NCBI RefSeq assembly: GCF_024181285.1
Contig: NZ_CP051201.1
Location: forward strand, 1,364,001-1,428,000
Source of the DNA: Treponema sp. OMZ 790
Lineage (GTDB): Bacteria > Spirochaetota > Spirochaetia > Treponematales > Treponemataceae
Direction: 5' to 3'
DNA: 64,000 nt
Made by a program: the position numbers and the translations under genes
Shown: positions 52,815 to 60,872 of the stretch, in pieces
Layout of the letters: the number at the start of each line of letters is the position of its first letter
Position numbering within the stretch: position 1 is the first letter of the stretch
Notes under the pieces: model-generated
Told to the model about the DNA's origin: nothing
The model's database searches: none
The model's input: only the letters and a program-made list of their open reading frames with translations

Positions 52815-53813
52815 TTATAAATCCTCATTCGGTATAGACGGTTCAGGCGGAGGTCTTCGCTTTGCATTGTGTCTCTCGATTTCAGAATCCAGATCTTTAA
52901 CATCGGATCTAATCAAAAAGGGAGAACCCAAGGCGAAGACTTTTCCGTCATCCATTATATAAAGAGGCAAATTTTCTAAAACCGAAAATTGTGCCTTTGG
53001 ATACGTATCCGGAGCGGCATGAGTTCCGGGACCGGCTCCCAATGGTTTAAAGCTTAAAAAAAAGCCCTTAGTGTTTTCTGCATTCGAATCAGAAAAAGCA
53101 GTGTATTTTCCGGTTTCGTAATTGCGCAAAACACTACCGGTATTGGTAACACACGAATAAACAAGTTCACCTCGTTTTAAAAGACGCGGGAATTCGTATT
53201 TGATACCGTCATTTCCTTCCACATAAACTTTTTTATTATTGTATTCAAGATCATCGAGCCAGTAGCGGAATCTGATATAATCGTCTCCGTTAAAAAAGTA
53301 AGCGTCGATAGATTCGGGAGCATCATTAGGATAAAGGAGAATACCGTCAGGGCTTCCCTGCTCTATCCAAAAACCGTCCAACAGTCCTTTTTTGTCTTTG
53401 GATATAATATTTGTCTCATCATCGTTTTGCTTTACTTTTTTATAAAAGGATGTAAAAAAGAAGCCTTTTTCTAAACATACGGGAAAAACAACGGTTTTTT
53501 TGACATAAGGATAGCTCACTCTTAAGTAAAATTGAGACTTTGAATCAGGCAATGTTTCTATCGAGGTTTTAAACTCTCCAATATTCTCATAGACAAAGCG
53601 GTAATAGGGTTTTAAAACAACCCTCATATCGAGAAAGTCTTTTGTTCTGTCTTTTATCGAAAATTCTATAAACCGTCCTCCGTTTTCCCAAAGGCCTTCT
53701 ATTTCAAGTTTTTGAGCAGATGAAGAATCGGCACTATTTTCTTGAGCAAAAACATGAAGAGCCGTAAAAATAATAAAAAACGCAAGATTTATACGGATAG
53801 TTTTTTTTATCAT
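52815..53813 (-). CDS. Exported protein of unknown function
   Basis: 332 aa. Signal peptide of about 22 residues (INLAFFIIFTALHVFAQ, cleavage near AQ-EN). The mature part is beta-rich with repeated aromatic and turn patterns (KVYVEGNDGIKYEFPRLLKRG, DDYIRFRYWLDDL) and a Pro-rich acidic tail (RRPPPEPSIPNEDL). Not recognised. It lies between the nucleoside transporter operon and the DsrE gene. Confidence 0.6.
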   Translation of the reverse strand: MIKKTIRINLAFFIIFTALHVFAQENSADSSSAQKLEIEGLWENGGRFIEFSIKDRTKDFLDMRVVLKPYYRFVYENIGEFKTSIETLPDSKSQFYLRVSYPYVKKTVVFPVCLEKGFFFTSFYKKVKQNDDETNIISKDKKGLLDGFWIEQGSPDGILLYPNDAPESIDAYFFNGDDYIRFRYWLDDLEYNNKKVYVEGNDGIKYEFPRLLKRGELVYSCVTNTGSVLRNYETGKYTAFSDSNAENTKGFFLSFKPLGAGPGTHAAPDTYPKAQFSVLENLPLYIMDDGKVFALGSPFLIRSDVKDLDSEIERHNAKRRPPPEPSIPNEDL

Positions 53814-53833
53814 AAGCTCTCCTTAAAGGCCTT

Positions 53834-54766
53834 TTAATAGGGTTCACCGTCAGCCTTAGGTGCTGCCGAATTTTTGCTGAAAAGAACAAGGGCTATCAGG
53901 GTTACCGCATAGGGGAAAATTTTAAGCCAAATCGGCGGGATTAGGCTTAAAGAGGGTATAACCTGAGAGACGTTTGCGACAGTTCTGGCAAAACCGAAAA
54001 AGAAGGTTGCACCTAGGATCCCCAAAGGCTTCCATTGTCCGAAGATTAGAGCTGCAAGGGCTAAAAAGCCGAGGCCGTCAACACTTCCGTTAAATTCCCC
54101 GGAATAGGTTACAAGGATAACGGCTCCGCCTAAACCTGCCAAGGCCCCGCTAGCACATACGGCAAAATAGCGCATCTTATGAACATTTACACCTGCACTG
54201 GCTACAGCTGACGGATGTTCTCCGCATGCTCTGAGTCTTAAACCGAAAGAAGTTTTATACAATAAGAACCAAGAAAAGACCAAAATAGCCAAAACAAGCC
54301 ACGTGCTCCAATAACTTTGAGAAAAGAATAAGGGACCTAAAACGGGAATATTTGCCAGCCCCGGAATGTCTTTTCGGATTATGCTGTTTATGCGGACATT
54401 TCCCGAACCTAAAATAGCTCTGGCGGAGTAAACCGTTAAGGCTGCAGCCAACATGTTGATGGCGGTACCGCTTATAATCTGATCCGCTTTTAAGGTAATC
54501 GAAGCAAAGGCATGCAAAAGAGAATATAAAATGCCTATAATTACGGCGGCCAAAAGACCGATAGGAATAAGAAAACCCGATGGAACTAATCCTTCTAATA
54601 GGTTAATGGTAATAGCTGCGGCAAAGCTGCCTACAAGCATGAGGCCTTCAAGCCCTAAGTTTACTACTCCGCTTCTTTCGCTGTAAAGGCCGCCTAAAGA
54701 AGTAACTAAAAGCGGAATCGTATATGCTATAACATATGGAAATATAGAAGTTAAAGTATGCCACAT
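53834..54766 (-). CDS. ABC transporter permease, BMP/nucleoside type (YufQ/NupC-like)
   Basis: 310 aa, about eight to ten membrane helices. N-terminal LGGLYSERSGVVNLGLEGLMLVG is the strong signature of the nucleoside/BMP-type permease family, along with ADQIISGTAINMLAAAL. It pairs with the permease 2 nt upstream and the ATPase to import purine nucleosides bound by TmpC. Confidence 0.9.
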   Translation of the reverse strand: MWHTLTSIFPYVIAYTIPLLVTSLGGLYSERSGVVNLGLEGLMLVGSFAAAITINLLEGLVPSGFLIPIGLLAAVIIGILYSLLHAFASITLKADQIISGTAINMLAAALTVYSARAILGSGNVRINSIIRKDIPGLANIPVLGPLFFSQSYWSTWLVLAILVFSWFLLYKTSFGLRLRACGEHPSAVASAGVNVHKMRYFAVCASGALAGLGGAVILVTYSGEFNGSVDGLGFLALAALIFGQWKPLGILGATFFFGFARTVANVSQVIPSLSLIPPIWLKIFPYAVTLIALVLFSKNSAAPKADGEPY

Positions 54767-54768
54767 AA

Positions 54769-55875
54769 TTAGTCTGCCTCCTTGACGGCTTTTTTCTTAT
54801 TTTTTTGGATTTTAGACCAAAACCTCTTTAACAATAAACTTGTAGCCGTAAAATAGATAATGACGGCTATAATGGTATCGGCTATTTCAGGCGGAACGGT
54901 CGTGTTGGCACTCATAAATCCCTTTCCGACATGAAGAACACCGAAAAAGAGGGCGCTTAAGGCAACGCCTATCGAATTTCCCGCACCTAAAAGTGCAACG
55001 GCTATTCCGTCAAAACCTTGCGAAGGCAAAACTCCTATCTGCATGTTAAGAGAATAGCCGGCATAGTAGGTTAAACCTGCAAGCCCGGAAAGAGCTCCTG
55101 CTATCATCATCGAAAAGATAATGTTTCTGTTTACCTTTATACCCGCATATTCGGCTCCGCTCTTATTGTATCCCGCAGCCTTTAACTCAAAGCCCAAGGT
55201 AGTCTTGTCCAATATTATTTTTACCAAGATCATCCCTAAAATGCCTAGGAATATCCCGTAATTTATATACTCGCTTTCAAACAGCTTACTAAGCCACTCG
55301 GCCCTCAAAGTATTTTCTACATCAAGAGAGCGGCTTTCGGTTTCGATAAATTCGGCCTTTAGATAGCCTTGAACCGAATAATAAACTATCCAATAAGCTA
55401 TCCAGTTCATCATTATAGTGGAAACGACTTCATGCACATTGAAGACAGCTTTTAAAAGCCCGGGAAGAGCCGCCCAAACGGCACCGCCTATCATAGCGGC
55501 TATTATTAAAACAAGCAATAAAACGGGCCGCGGCATAGAACTGTTTAATGCTATAACTGTGGCAAACATACCTCCCATCAACATCTGGCCCGAAGCTCCT
55601 ATATTGAAGAGTCCCGTTTTAAAGGCAAAGCTGACGGATAAACCTACAAAAAGAAGAATTGTAGCTGTTGCAAGGGTGTTTCCGATTCGTTCTATATTCA
55701 TAAGACCGCCCCGGAAAAGATATGAAAAGGCCGAAAACGGGTTTGTACCTAGAACGGCTATAAAAACGGCCCCTGCAATAAGACCGAGTAAGACTGCGGA
55801 AAAACTTATAATAAAATTATTTTCGGCTATGTTAAAATCTTTAAAATTTAGGCTTTTTATTTTAAGTTTATGCAT
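54769..55875 (-). CDS. ABC transporter permease, BMP/nucleoside type (YufP/NupB-like)
   Basis: 368-aa polytopic permease. FKTGLFNIGASGQMLMGG and VHEVVSTIMMNWIAYWI are family blocks, and QGFDGIAVALLGAGNSIGVALSALFFG lies near the C-terminus. It overlaps the ATPase gene by 8 nt and is followed 2 nt later by the second permease, so all four components are transcribed in order lipoprotein-ATPase-permease-permease. Confidence 0.9.
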   Translation of the reverse strand: MHKLKIKSLNFKDFNIAENNFIISFSAVLLGLIAGAVFIAVLGTNPFSAFSYLFRGGLMNIERIGNTLATATILLFVGLSVSFAFKTGLFNIGASGQMLMGGMFATVIALNSSMPRPVLLLVLIIAAMIGGAVWAALPGLLKAVFNVHEVVSTIMMNWIAYWIVYYSVQGYLKAEFIETESRSLDVENTLRAEWLSKLFESEYINYGIFLGILGMILVKIILDKTTLGFELKAAGYNKSGAEYAGIKVNRNIIFSMMIAGALSGLAGLTYYAGYSLNMQIGVLPSQGFDGIAVALLGAGNSIGVALSALFFGVLHVGKGFMSANTTVPPEIADTIIAVIIYFTATSLLLKRFWSKIQKNKKKAVKEAD

Positions 55876-57391
55876 TCTTTCCTCCCATACCGGCCATCAT
55901 AAGGCCTATTTCTTCGGCAGTGGTTTCCTCAGGGCGGACAATACCGCTTAAAGAACCTCGGTGCATTACGGCTATCTTGTCGGAAAGGTTAAAAATTTCG
56001 TCAAGCTCAAAGGAAATTAAAAGAACAGCCCTTCCGTTATCCCTGTGTTTTACCAGTTCCTTGTGGATGGATTCTATAGCTCCAACATCGAGACCCCGTG
56101 TGGGGTTGACGGCTATTAAAAGAGGAGGATCGAGGCTTATTTCTCTTCCAAGAATAGCCTTTTGCTGATTTCCTCCGCTCAAATCTCCTGCTCGGGATCC
56201 TATACCTGAACCTGAGCGTACATCAAAAACTTCACTGATTTTTTGAGCAAAGTTTTTTATTTTTTCTTTGTTTAAAAAGCCGTGTTTTTGGAAATTTTTT
56301 GTGTAATAGGATTTTATGACCATGTTTTCGGCAATAGAGTATTGCAAAACAAGGCCGTGCTTTTGCCTGTCTTCAGGAACATGACCCAAGCCTGACTCGG
56401 CTCTTTTTCTGATAGAAAGGTTTGTTATGTCTTTTCCCGATAAAACTATACTGCCCGATTCCGACGGAATGAGCCCGGAAAGAGCATAGACCAGTTCGCT
56501 TTGACCGTTTCCGTCTACACCGGCTATACCTACAATTTCTCCGGCTCTTACATCAAGAGAAAAATCGCTTACTGCAGGAAGTTTTTTTTCTTTTAATACG
56601 TTTAAGTTCTTGATTTCAAGAATCGGGGCACCGGGGTTTGAAGGCCCTTTCGGAACTTTAAAGTCTACAGGCCGGCCTACCATTTTAGAAGCAAGCTCAT
56701 TTTTTGTTGTAGAAGCCACATCAACAACATCTATGAGTTTTCCCCGTCTTATAATCGTACACTTGTCGGCCACATCCAAAATTTCCTGTAATTTGTGGGT
56801 GATAAGGATGACGGCCTTACCCTCTGCAGCAAGATTACGCATAATCTGCATAAGTTCGCTTATTTCTTGAGGAGTCAAAACTGCCGTAGGTTCATCAAAG
56901 ATGAGAATGTCGGCATTCCGATAAAGCATTTTTAGGATTTCAACCCTTTGCTGCATACCTACAGTTATATTACTTATAACAGCATCGGGTTCAATAAAAA
57001 GACCGTATTTATCGCTTAATTGTTTTATGCGTTTTTCGGCATCTTTTTTGTTTAAAATAAAACCATATTCTTTCCCTAAAATGATGTTTTCTGTTACGGT
57101 AAAATTGTGGATGAGTTTAAAATGCTGATGTACCATTCCTATACCTAAATCATTGGCATCGTTAGGGCTGTTGATCTTTACCTTTTCACCCTTTACAAAG
57201 ATTTCTCCCGTATCGGCATGATATAGGCCGAAAAGAATACTCATCAGGGTCGATTTTCCGGCTCCGTTTTCTCCCAAAATTGCGTGAATCTCTCCCTGTT
57301 TAACCCGGAGAGTAATATCATCGTTTGCCACAATTCCGGGGAATTCCTTGCGGATATTTCTCATTTCAATCACATAATCAGAATGGGACAA
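55868..57391 (-). CDS. ABC transporter ATP-binding protein, two NBDs (YufO/NupA-like)
   Basis: 507 aa from TTG 57391, 6 nt after GAGGAG; an ATG at 57424 lies upstream of that SD and inside the hairpin spacer. Two tandem ATPase domains: Walker A GENGAGKST (first), C-loop VGMQQRVEIL, Walker B LIFDEPTAVLTP; the second has GVDGNGQSEL, LSGGNQQKAIL and LIAVNPTRGLDV. The second Walker A is degenerate, as in this family. Energises nucleoside uptake. Confidence 0.9.
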   Translation of the reverse strand: MSHSDYVIEMRNIRKEFPGIVANDDITLRVKQGEIHAILGENGAGKSTLMSILFGLYHADTGEIFVKGEKVKINSPNDANDLGIGMVHQHFKLIHNFTVTENIILGKEYGFILNKKDAEKRIKQLSDKYGLFIEPDAVISNITVGMQQRVEILKMLYRNADILIFDEPTAVLTPQEISELMQIMRNLAAEGKAVILITHKLQEILDVADKCTIIRRGKLIDVVDVASTTKNELASKMVGRPVDFKVPKGPSNPGAPILEIKNLNVLKEKKLPAVSDFSLDVRAGEIVGIAGVDGNGQSELVYALSGLIPSESGSIVLSGKDITNLSIRKRAESGLGHVPEDRQKHGLVLQYSIAENMVIKSYYTKNFQKHGFLNKEKIKNFAQKISEVFDVRSGSGIGSRAGDLSGGNQQKAILGREISLDPPLLIAVNPTRGLDVGAIESIHKELVKHRDNGRAVLLISFELDEIFNLSDKIAVMHRGSLSGIVRPEETTAEEIGLMMAGMGGKNA

Positions 57392-57417
57392 TTTGAACTC
57401 CTCAATAAATAAGAAAC

Positions 57418-57457
57418 AGCCCATCTTTCCTTTTAATATGATTAGGAAAAATGGGCT
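57418..57457 (-). promoter_or_regulatory. Intercistronic hairpin between tmpC and the ABC ATPase
   Basis: AGCCCATTTTTCC pairs with GGAAAGATGGGCT (one G-T pair) on the minus strand, between the lipoprotein stop and the ATPase SD. Such hairpins often protect the lipoprotein message or partially stop transcription, giving more binding protein than transporter. Confidence 0.75.
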
Positions 57458-57468
57458 TTAATATTTGT

Positions 57469-58542
57469 TTATTTAAACAGATCGCCTCGAGTTGTACTTA
57501 CAACAATCTCGCCTTTCTTTATTTTTTGGTAAATTTCGTTTACCTTTTGCTGTACATCGTCAGAAAGGTTCGGGTTTTTAAGCGGAATTCCTACACCGTT
57601 TTCTTTAGCAGAGAAAACGAGAGTTTTTTCGCCTTTGAAAGTACCGTTCAATTCTTCCTTAATCATATCATAGGAAGCTTTGTCAAGATACTTCATTGCT
57701 GAGGTAAGAACTACTGAAGATCCGTCGCCGATGATTCCTTCTGCATATTGGTCAACATCAACACCTACAACCCAAACTTTTTTTCCTGCCTGAGTTCTGG
57801 TTTTTGCTTCGTTTATAACTCCTACGCCTACACCTCCGGCTGCAGCATGAATAACCGTAACGCCTCTATCATACATGGAAGCGGCAAGCTGCTGACCTGC
57901 AGCGATATCTGAAAATCCGCCCTGATATACAAAGTTTTCGGGATAGATTTCGATTTTGGTGCCGAGGTTTTCGTTTGCATACTTAATACCCTGCTGCCAT
58001 CCCCAGTTAAACTTTTGTACTGCGGGGATTTCCATACCGCCGATAAATCCGAAGTTTCCGGTTTTTTGCTGTAAGGCTGCAGCAACACCGGCCAAGAAAC
58101 CGGCTTCATTTTCTAAAAAGAAAATACCTACAGTGTTAGGACCGTTTTGTGCATCCCAAGAATCTGCAGGATGAGCATTTCCGTCTACAATTACGAATTT
58201 TGCGTCCTTGTATTTGGATTGAGCTTTGAAAACTGCTGTCTCAAATTTAAATCCGGGACAAATAATAAATTTATAACCCGAATCATATAGGTTAGAGATT
58301 TCTTTGATGTAATCTGCTTCGGTTGTTCCGACAGGTTTTAAATATTTAACCTTTACACCAAGTTCTTCTTCGGCTTTTTTAATACCTTCCCAAGTTCCTT
58401 GGTTGAAGGATTTATCGTCGATAGTTCCGGCATCCGTAACCATACCGACCATCAAAGCCTTTTTGCCTTCATCTTTGGTGCAAGAAGTCAGCACACCTAG
58501 AATCAGAAGGCATCCGATCAAGATTTTGAAAATACTCTTCAT
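57469..58542 (-). CDS. tmpC: Purine nucleoside-binding lipoprotein, BMP/PnrA family (TmpC)
   Basis: 357 aa. Lipoprotein (signal ending LTSC, Cys21). Periplasmic binding fold: GMVTDAGTIDDKSFNQGTWEGIKKA, VDGNAHPAD, FFLENEAGFLAGVAAALQQKTG and IHAAAGGVGVGVINEAK are signatures of the BMP/PnrA family; T. pallidum PnrA (TmpC) binds purine nucleosides. It heads the ABC operon behind a strong promoter and a structured leader. Treponemes rely on salvage, and purH/purN elsewhere in the window show that this one also makes purines. Confidence 0.92.
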   Translation of the reverse strand: MKSIFKILIGCLLILGVLTSCTKDEGKKALMVGMVTDAGTIDDKSFNQGTWEGIKKAEEELGVKVKYLKPVGTTEADYIKEISNLYDSGYKFIICPGFKFETAVFKAQSKYKDAKFVIVDGNAHPADSWDAQNGPNTVGIFFLENEAGFLAGVAAALQQKTGNFGFIGGMEIPAVQKFNWGWQQGIKYANENLGTKIEIYPENFVYQGGFSDIAAGQQLAASMYDRGVTVIHAAAGGVGVGVINEAKTRTQAGKKVWVVGVDVDQYAEGIIGDGSSVVLTSAMKYLDKASYDMIKEELNGTFKGEKTLVFSAKENGVGIPLKNPNLSDDVQQKVNEIYQKIKKGEIVVSTTRGDLFK

Positions 58543-58649
58543 AAAAACTCCTTTTTGCCGTCAACAGCCCAAAACAAGCTTACTTGCATTTTACTGGATG
58601 AAAACCGGCAAAGTTATCAAATTATACACTCTTTTTGCATTTATGTCAA
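58543..58649 (-). promoter_or_regulatory. Promoter and structured leader of tmpC
   Basis: TTGACA (58649-58644), 17-bp spacer, TATAAT (58626-58621), then a ~75-nt leader. Within it TTTGCCG (58612-58606) pairs with CGGCAAA (58560-58554) just before the AAGGAG, enclosing a CAAG/CTTG hairpin. This closes the leader into one domain beside the ribosome-binding site. It does not match the purine riboswitch consensus. Confidence 0.7.
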
Positions 58650-58677
58650 ATTGTACGGGAGTCTATAAGAAAACTTA

Positions 58678-59604
58678 TTAATCTTCATATTCCAGTTGAA
58701 TACTCATTCTGTCTTTTGAAAGGATTGTTTCGGGGAAAACTTCTCTTGCATGATCCAAAAGAACCTTAAGCTCGTTATCGGTGTACCGCGGGCTATAATG
58801 GATTAGAGCCATTTTTTTAACCTCGGCATCCTTAGCGATTTGGGCTGCCTGAGTACAGGTCATATGTTTTTTTTCGGCGGCATCTTTTTCCATGCCTTTT
58901 TCGAACATGCCTTCACAGACAAAAAAGTCGGAATGCCTTACTTCTTGAGCAATGGAGGGTAAATACTTTGTATCGGTTACAAAGCTGAATTTTCTGCCCT
59001 TTCTTTTCGGGCCCATAACATCTTCGGGCCTAACAGTTTTTCCGTCGGCAGAGACTACCTCATTTCCGCCTTGAAGCTTGGACCAAAGAGGCCCGCAAGG
59101 AACGTTTAAGGCCTTTGCAGCTTCGGGATTAAATTCACCGGGCCGCTCAAACTCTTCAAATGTGTATCCCATGCAGGGCTTTGTATGATCCAGCCAAAAG
59201 GAACGGACTTGAAATTCATCGGCAGAATAAACAATCCCCGGCTCCCTTATTTCCTTTACGATAATATCGTAATTGATATACATATCCAAAACTTTCCGGC
59301 TGGTTTCCACATATTCGGCAACCTTGGGAGGGCCTATTATGTAAAGAGGTTCTTCCCTGTCAACCTGAGACGAAAGCATGAGAAGCCCCGGAAGACCGGT
59401 TATATGGTCGGCATGGGTATGGCTTATAAAAATCGCATTGATTCTTTTCCAGCGCAAGTTAAGGCGGCGTAAGGCAACCTGTGTTCCCTCCCCGCAATCG
59501 AATAAAAATAAATCGCCCTCACGGCGAAGCAAAACCGATGTTAAATGTCTATATGGAAGCGGCATCATCCCGCCGCAGCCTAAAATAAAAGCTTCAAGAT
59601 TCAT
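58678..59604 (-). CDS. rnz: Ribonuclease Z
   Basis: 308 aa. Removes 3' trailers from pre-tRNA, needed here because the tRNAs do not encode CCA. Beta-lactamase fold: SHTHADHITGLPG (about 61-73), FDCGEGTQVALRR and KMALIHYSPRYTDNEL give the zinc ligands. TATAAT at 59619-59614 lies 10 nt before the ATG and no SD is seen, so the message is probably near-leaderless. Confidence 0.95.
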   Translation of the reverse strand: MNLEAFILGCGGMMPLPYRHLTSVLLRREGDLFLFDCGEGTQVALRRLNLRWKRINAIFISHTHADHITGLPGLLMLSSQVDREEPLYIIGPPKVAEYVETSRKVLDMYINYDIIVKEIREPGIVYSADEFQVRSFWLDHTKPCMGYTFEEFERPGEFNPEAAKALNVPCGPLWSKLQGGNEVVSADGKTVRPEDVMGPKRKGRKFSFVTDTKYLPSIAQEVRHSDFFVCEGMFEKGMEKDAAEKKHMTCTQAAQIAKDAEVKKMALIHYSPRYTDNELKVLLDHAREVFPETILSKDRMSIQLEYED

Positions 59605-59684
59605 TGGAAGCCGATTATAAGCGATTTTTTACAAAAAAGCAAGGCATTGCAAGAATTCTGCGGTTAAATAAAATTTTTGTTCGA

Positions 59685-60074
59685 CTAATTACACAATTCG
59701 GTCAACGCAGTTTCCAATGCTTGAGAAAAATTTATACCTTTAAGTTCAGCTTTACATTTTAGGCTATATGGTATAGTACAATTTGTACGAACTCTCCTGT
59801 TGTCCATCTCAGCTTTTATAAAGTCAGGATAGATAGTAATAGGACAAACTATATCGCCTTGATTTGTTTGTAGGAGTGTAAAATCTTCACGGGGCAATGT
59901 ACTCCCATCTTTTTCTATTCCGTAGACATGAAGCTCTAAAGCTTCTTTTGCCATAGCTTGTGCATCATAAAAATCTTGACCGCAGCTTACACAGCCTAAA
60001 AGGCTAGGAAAATATACACTATAAGCTCCGTTTTCTGCCGGTTCAAAAACTGCCAGATATGTAAGTTTTCTCAA
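59685..60074 (-). CDS. hicB: HicB family antitoxin
   Basis: 129 aa from TTG 60074, 8 nt after AGGAG. The N-terminal degenerate RNase H-like fold (LAVFEPAENGAYSVYFPSLLGCVSCGQDFYDAQAMAKEALELH) is typical of HicB, followed by a C-terminal region with IPYSLKCKAELKGINFSQALETAL that can bind DNA. It lies 26 nt downstream of hicA. Neutralises the HicA RNase and represses the operon. Confidence 0.9.
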   Translation of the reverse strand: MRKLTYLAVFEPAENGAYSVYFPSLLGCVSCGQDFYDAQAMAKEALELHVYGIEKDGSTLPREDFTLLQTNQGDIVCPITIYPDFIKAEMDNRRVRTNCTIPYSLKCKAELKGINFSQALETALTELCN

Positions 60075-60100
60075 TTTAATATCTCCTATTTTAACCCTGC

Positions 60101-60268
60101 TTATTTTAATATACTGTTTAATGTTCCGGCTTTTAAATCTCCCTTATGAAAGGGAATAGTTATTTTGCCGCTTTTTTCATCATGTTTTAACTGATAATGA
60201 GAACCTTTTGTTTCACATATATACCAACCGTTTTGTTGAAGCAGTCTAAGTATTTCTTTTGCTGTCAT
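60101..60268 (-). CDS. hicA: HicA family toxin (mRNA interferase), 55 aa
   Basis: Short reading frame: MTAKEILRLLQQNGWYICE, then KGSHYQLKHDEKSGKITIPFH and LKAGTLNSILK. The catalytic His of HicA is His24 (GSH motif), and the basic double-strand RNA-binding fold signature is complete. It precedes hicB as in most hicAB pairs. The ATG is 6 nt from a TATAAT box at 60279-60274, so the message is probably leaderless. Confidence 0.92.
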   Translation of the reverse strand: MTAKEILRLLQQNGWYICETKGSHYQLKHDEKSGKITIPFHKGDLKAGTLNSILK

Positions 60269-60275
60269 AAGCTAT

Positions 60276-60301
60276 TATACGCATTGTCAAGTATTCGTAT
60301 A
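60276..60301. promoter_or_regulatory. hicAB operator-promoter
   Basis: Inverted repeat TATACGCAT/ATTCGTATA (8 of 9 positions paired) overlaps the -10 region of the hicA promoter; the likely site for HicB or HicAB autorepression. Confidence 0.65.
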
Positions 60302-60345
60302 AAGAAAATTTAATTTGATTGATTTTATAGATATACAAAACACAA

Positions 60346-60867
60346 TCAAAATCTCTCAAACTCAACAATTTCACCATGATGAGGATGACAGTGACCTGTA
60401 ACGGTTTCAATCATCATCCCGTGGGCTGCTACTATTACCTTTTTATAATGGGAATATTTTTTTAGAACTTTAAGAACGCGATTTTTAATCATTTCGGCAG
60501 TTTCCCAAGGCTCATCTTTACAGTCGGGATATTTTCCATTATTTTCATAGTAGGCTTTATGATAGGCAAAAGCCGTTTTTTCATCTTCATAAATAAAATT
60601 CTTATTGGCCAGCCATTCATGTAAATCAGTTTCAATTACAATATCTGCTCCCAATTCCTTAGATAAAATTGCAGCTGTCTGCACGGCTCGCGTATAAGGG
60701 GAACTCAGGATAATATCAGCTCCTTGGAGTCTCTTATCTTTACAAGCCGCCTTTACCTGCTCTACACCGGCTTTGCTCAATGGTAAAAGATTTACCCCGA
60801 AGCCTTGGTATATTTTTTTATTTCTATTGATATCATCGCTCTCGCCGTGCCGTAAAAAATAAAACAT
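60346..60867 (-). CDS. Histidine phosphatase family protein
   Basis: 173 aa. Branch of the phosphoglycerate-mutase superfamily: RHGE at residues 6-9, LSSPYTRAVQTAAIL near 55-69 and VIVAAHGMM near 143-151 give the catalytic His and Arg residues. Substrate not assignable. It begins 5 nt downstream of valS and continues its transcript. Confidence 0.87.
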   Translation of the reverse strand: MFYFLRHGESDDINRNKKIYQGFGVNLLPLSKAGVEQVKAACKDKRLQGADIILSSPYTRAVQTAAILSKELGADIVIETDLHEWLANKNFIYEDEKTAFAYHKAYYENNGKYPDCKDEPWETAEMIKNRVLKVLKKYSHYKKVIVAAHGMMIETVTGHCHPHHGEIVEFERF

Positions 60868-60872
60868 TTTTC

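Noticed and set aside
57392..57424. ATG 57424 as the start of the nucleoside ABC ATPase
   Set aside because: It lies in the intercistronic hairpin and upstream of the GAGGAG that serves the TTG at 57391.
58543..58649. Classic purine riboswitch in front of tmpC
   Set aside because: The leader has a closing stem and a hairpin but none of the conserved purine-aptamer loop sequences; kept as an unknown structured leader.
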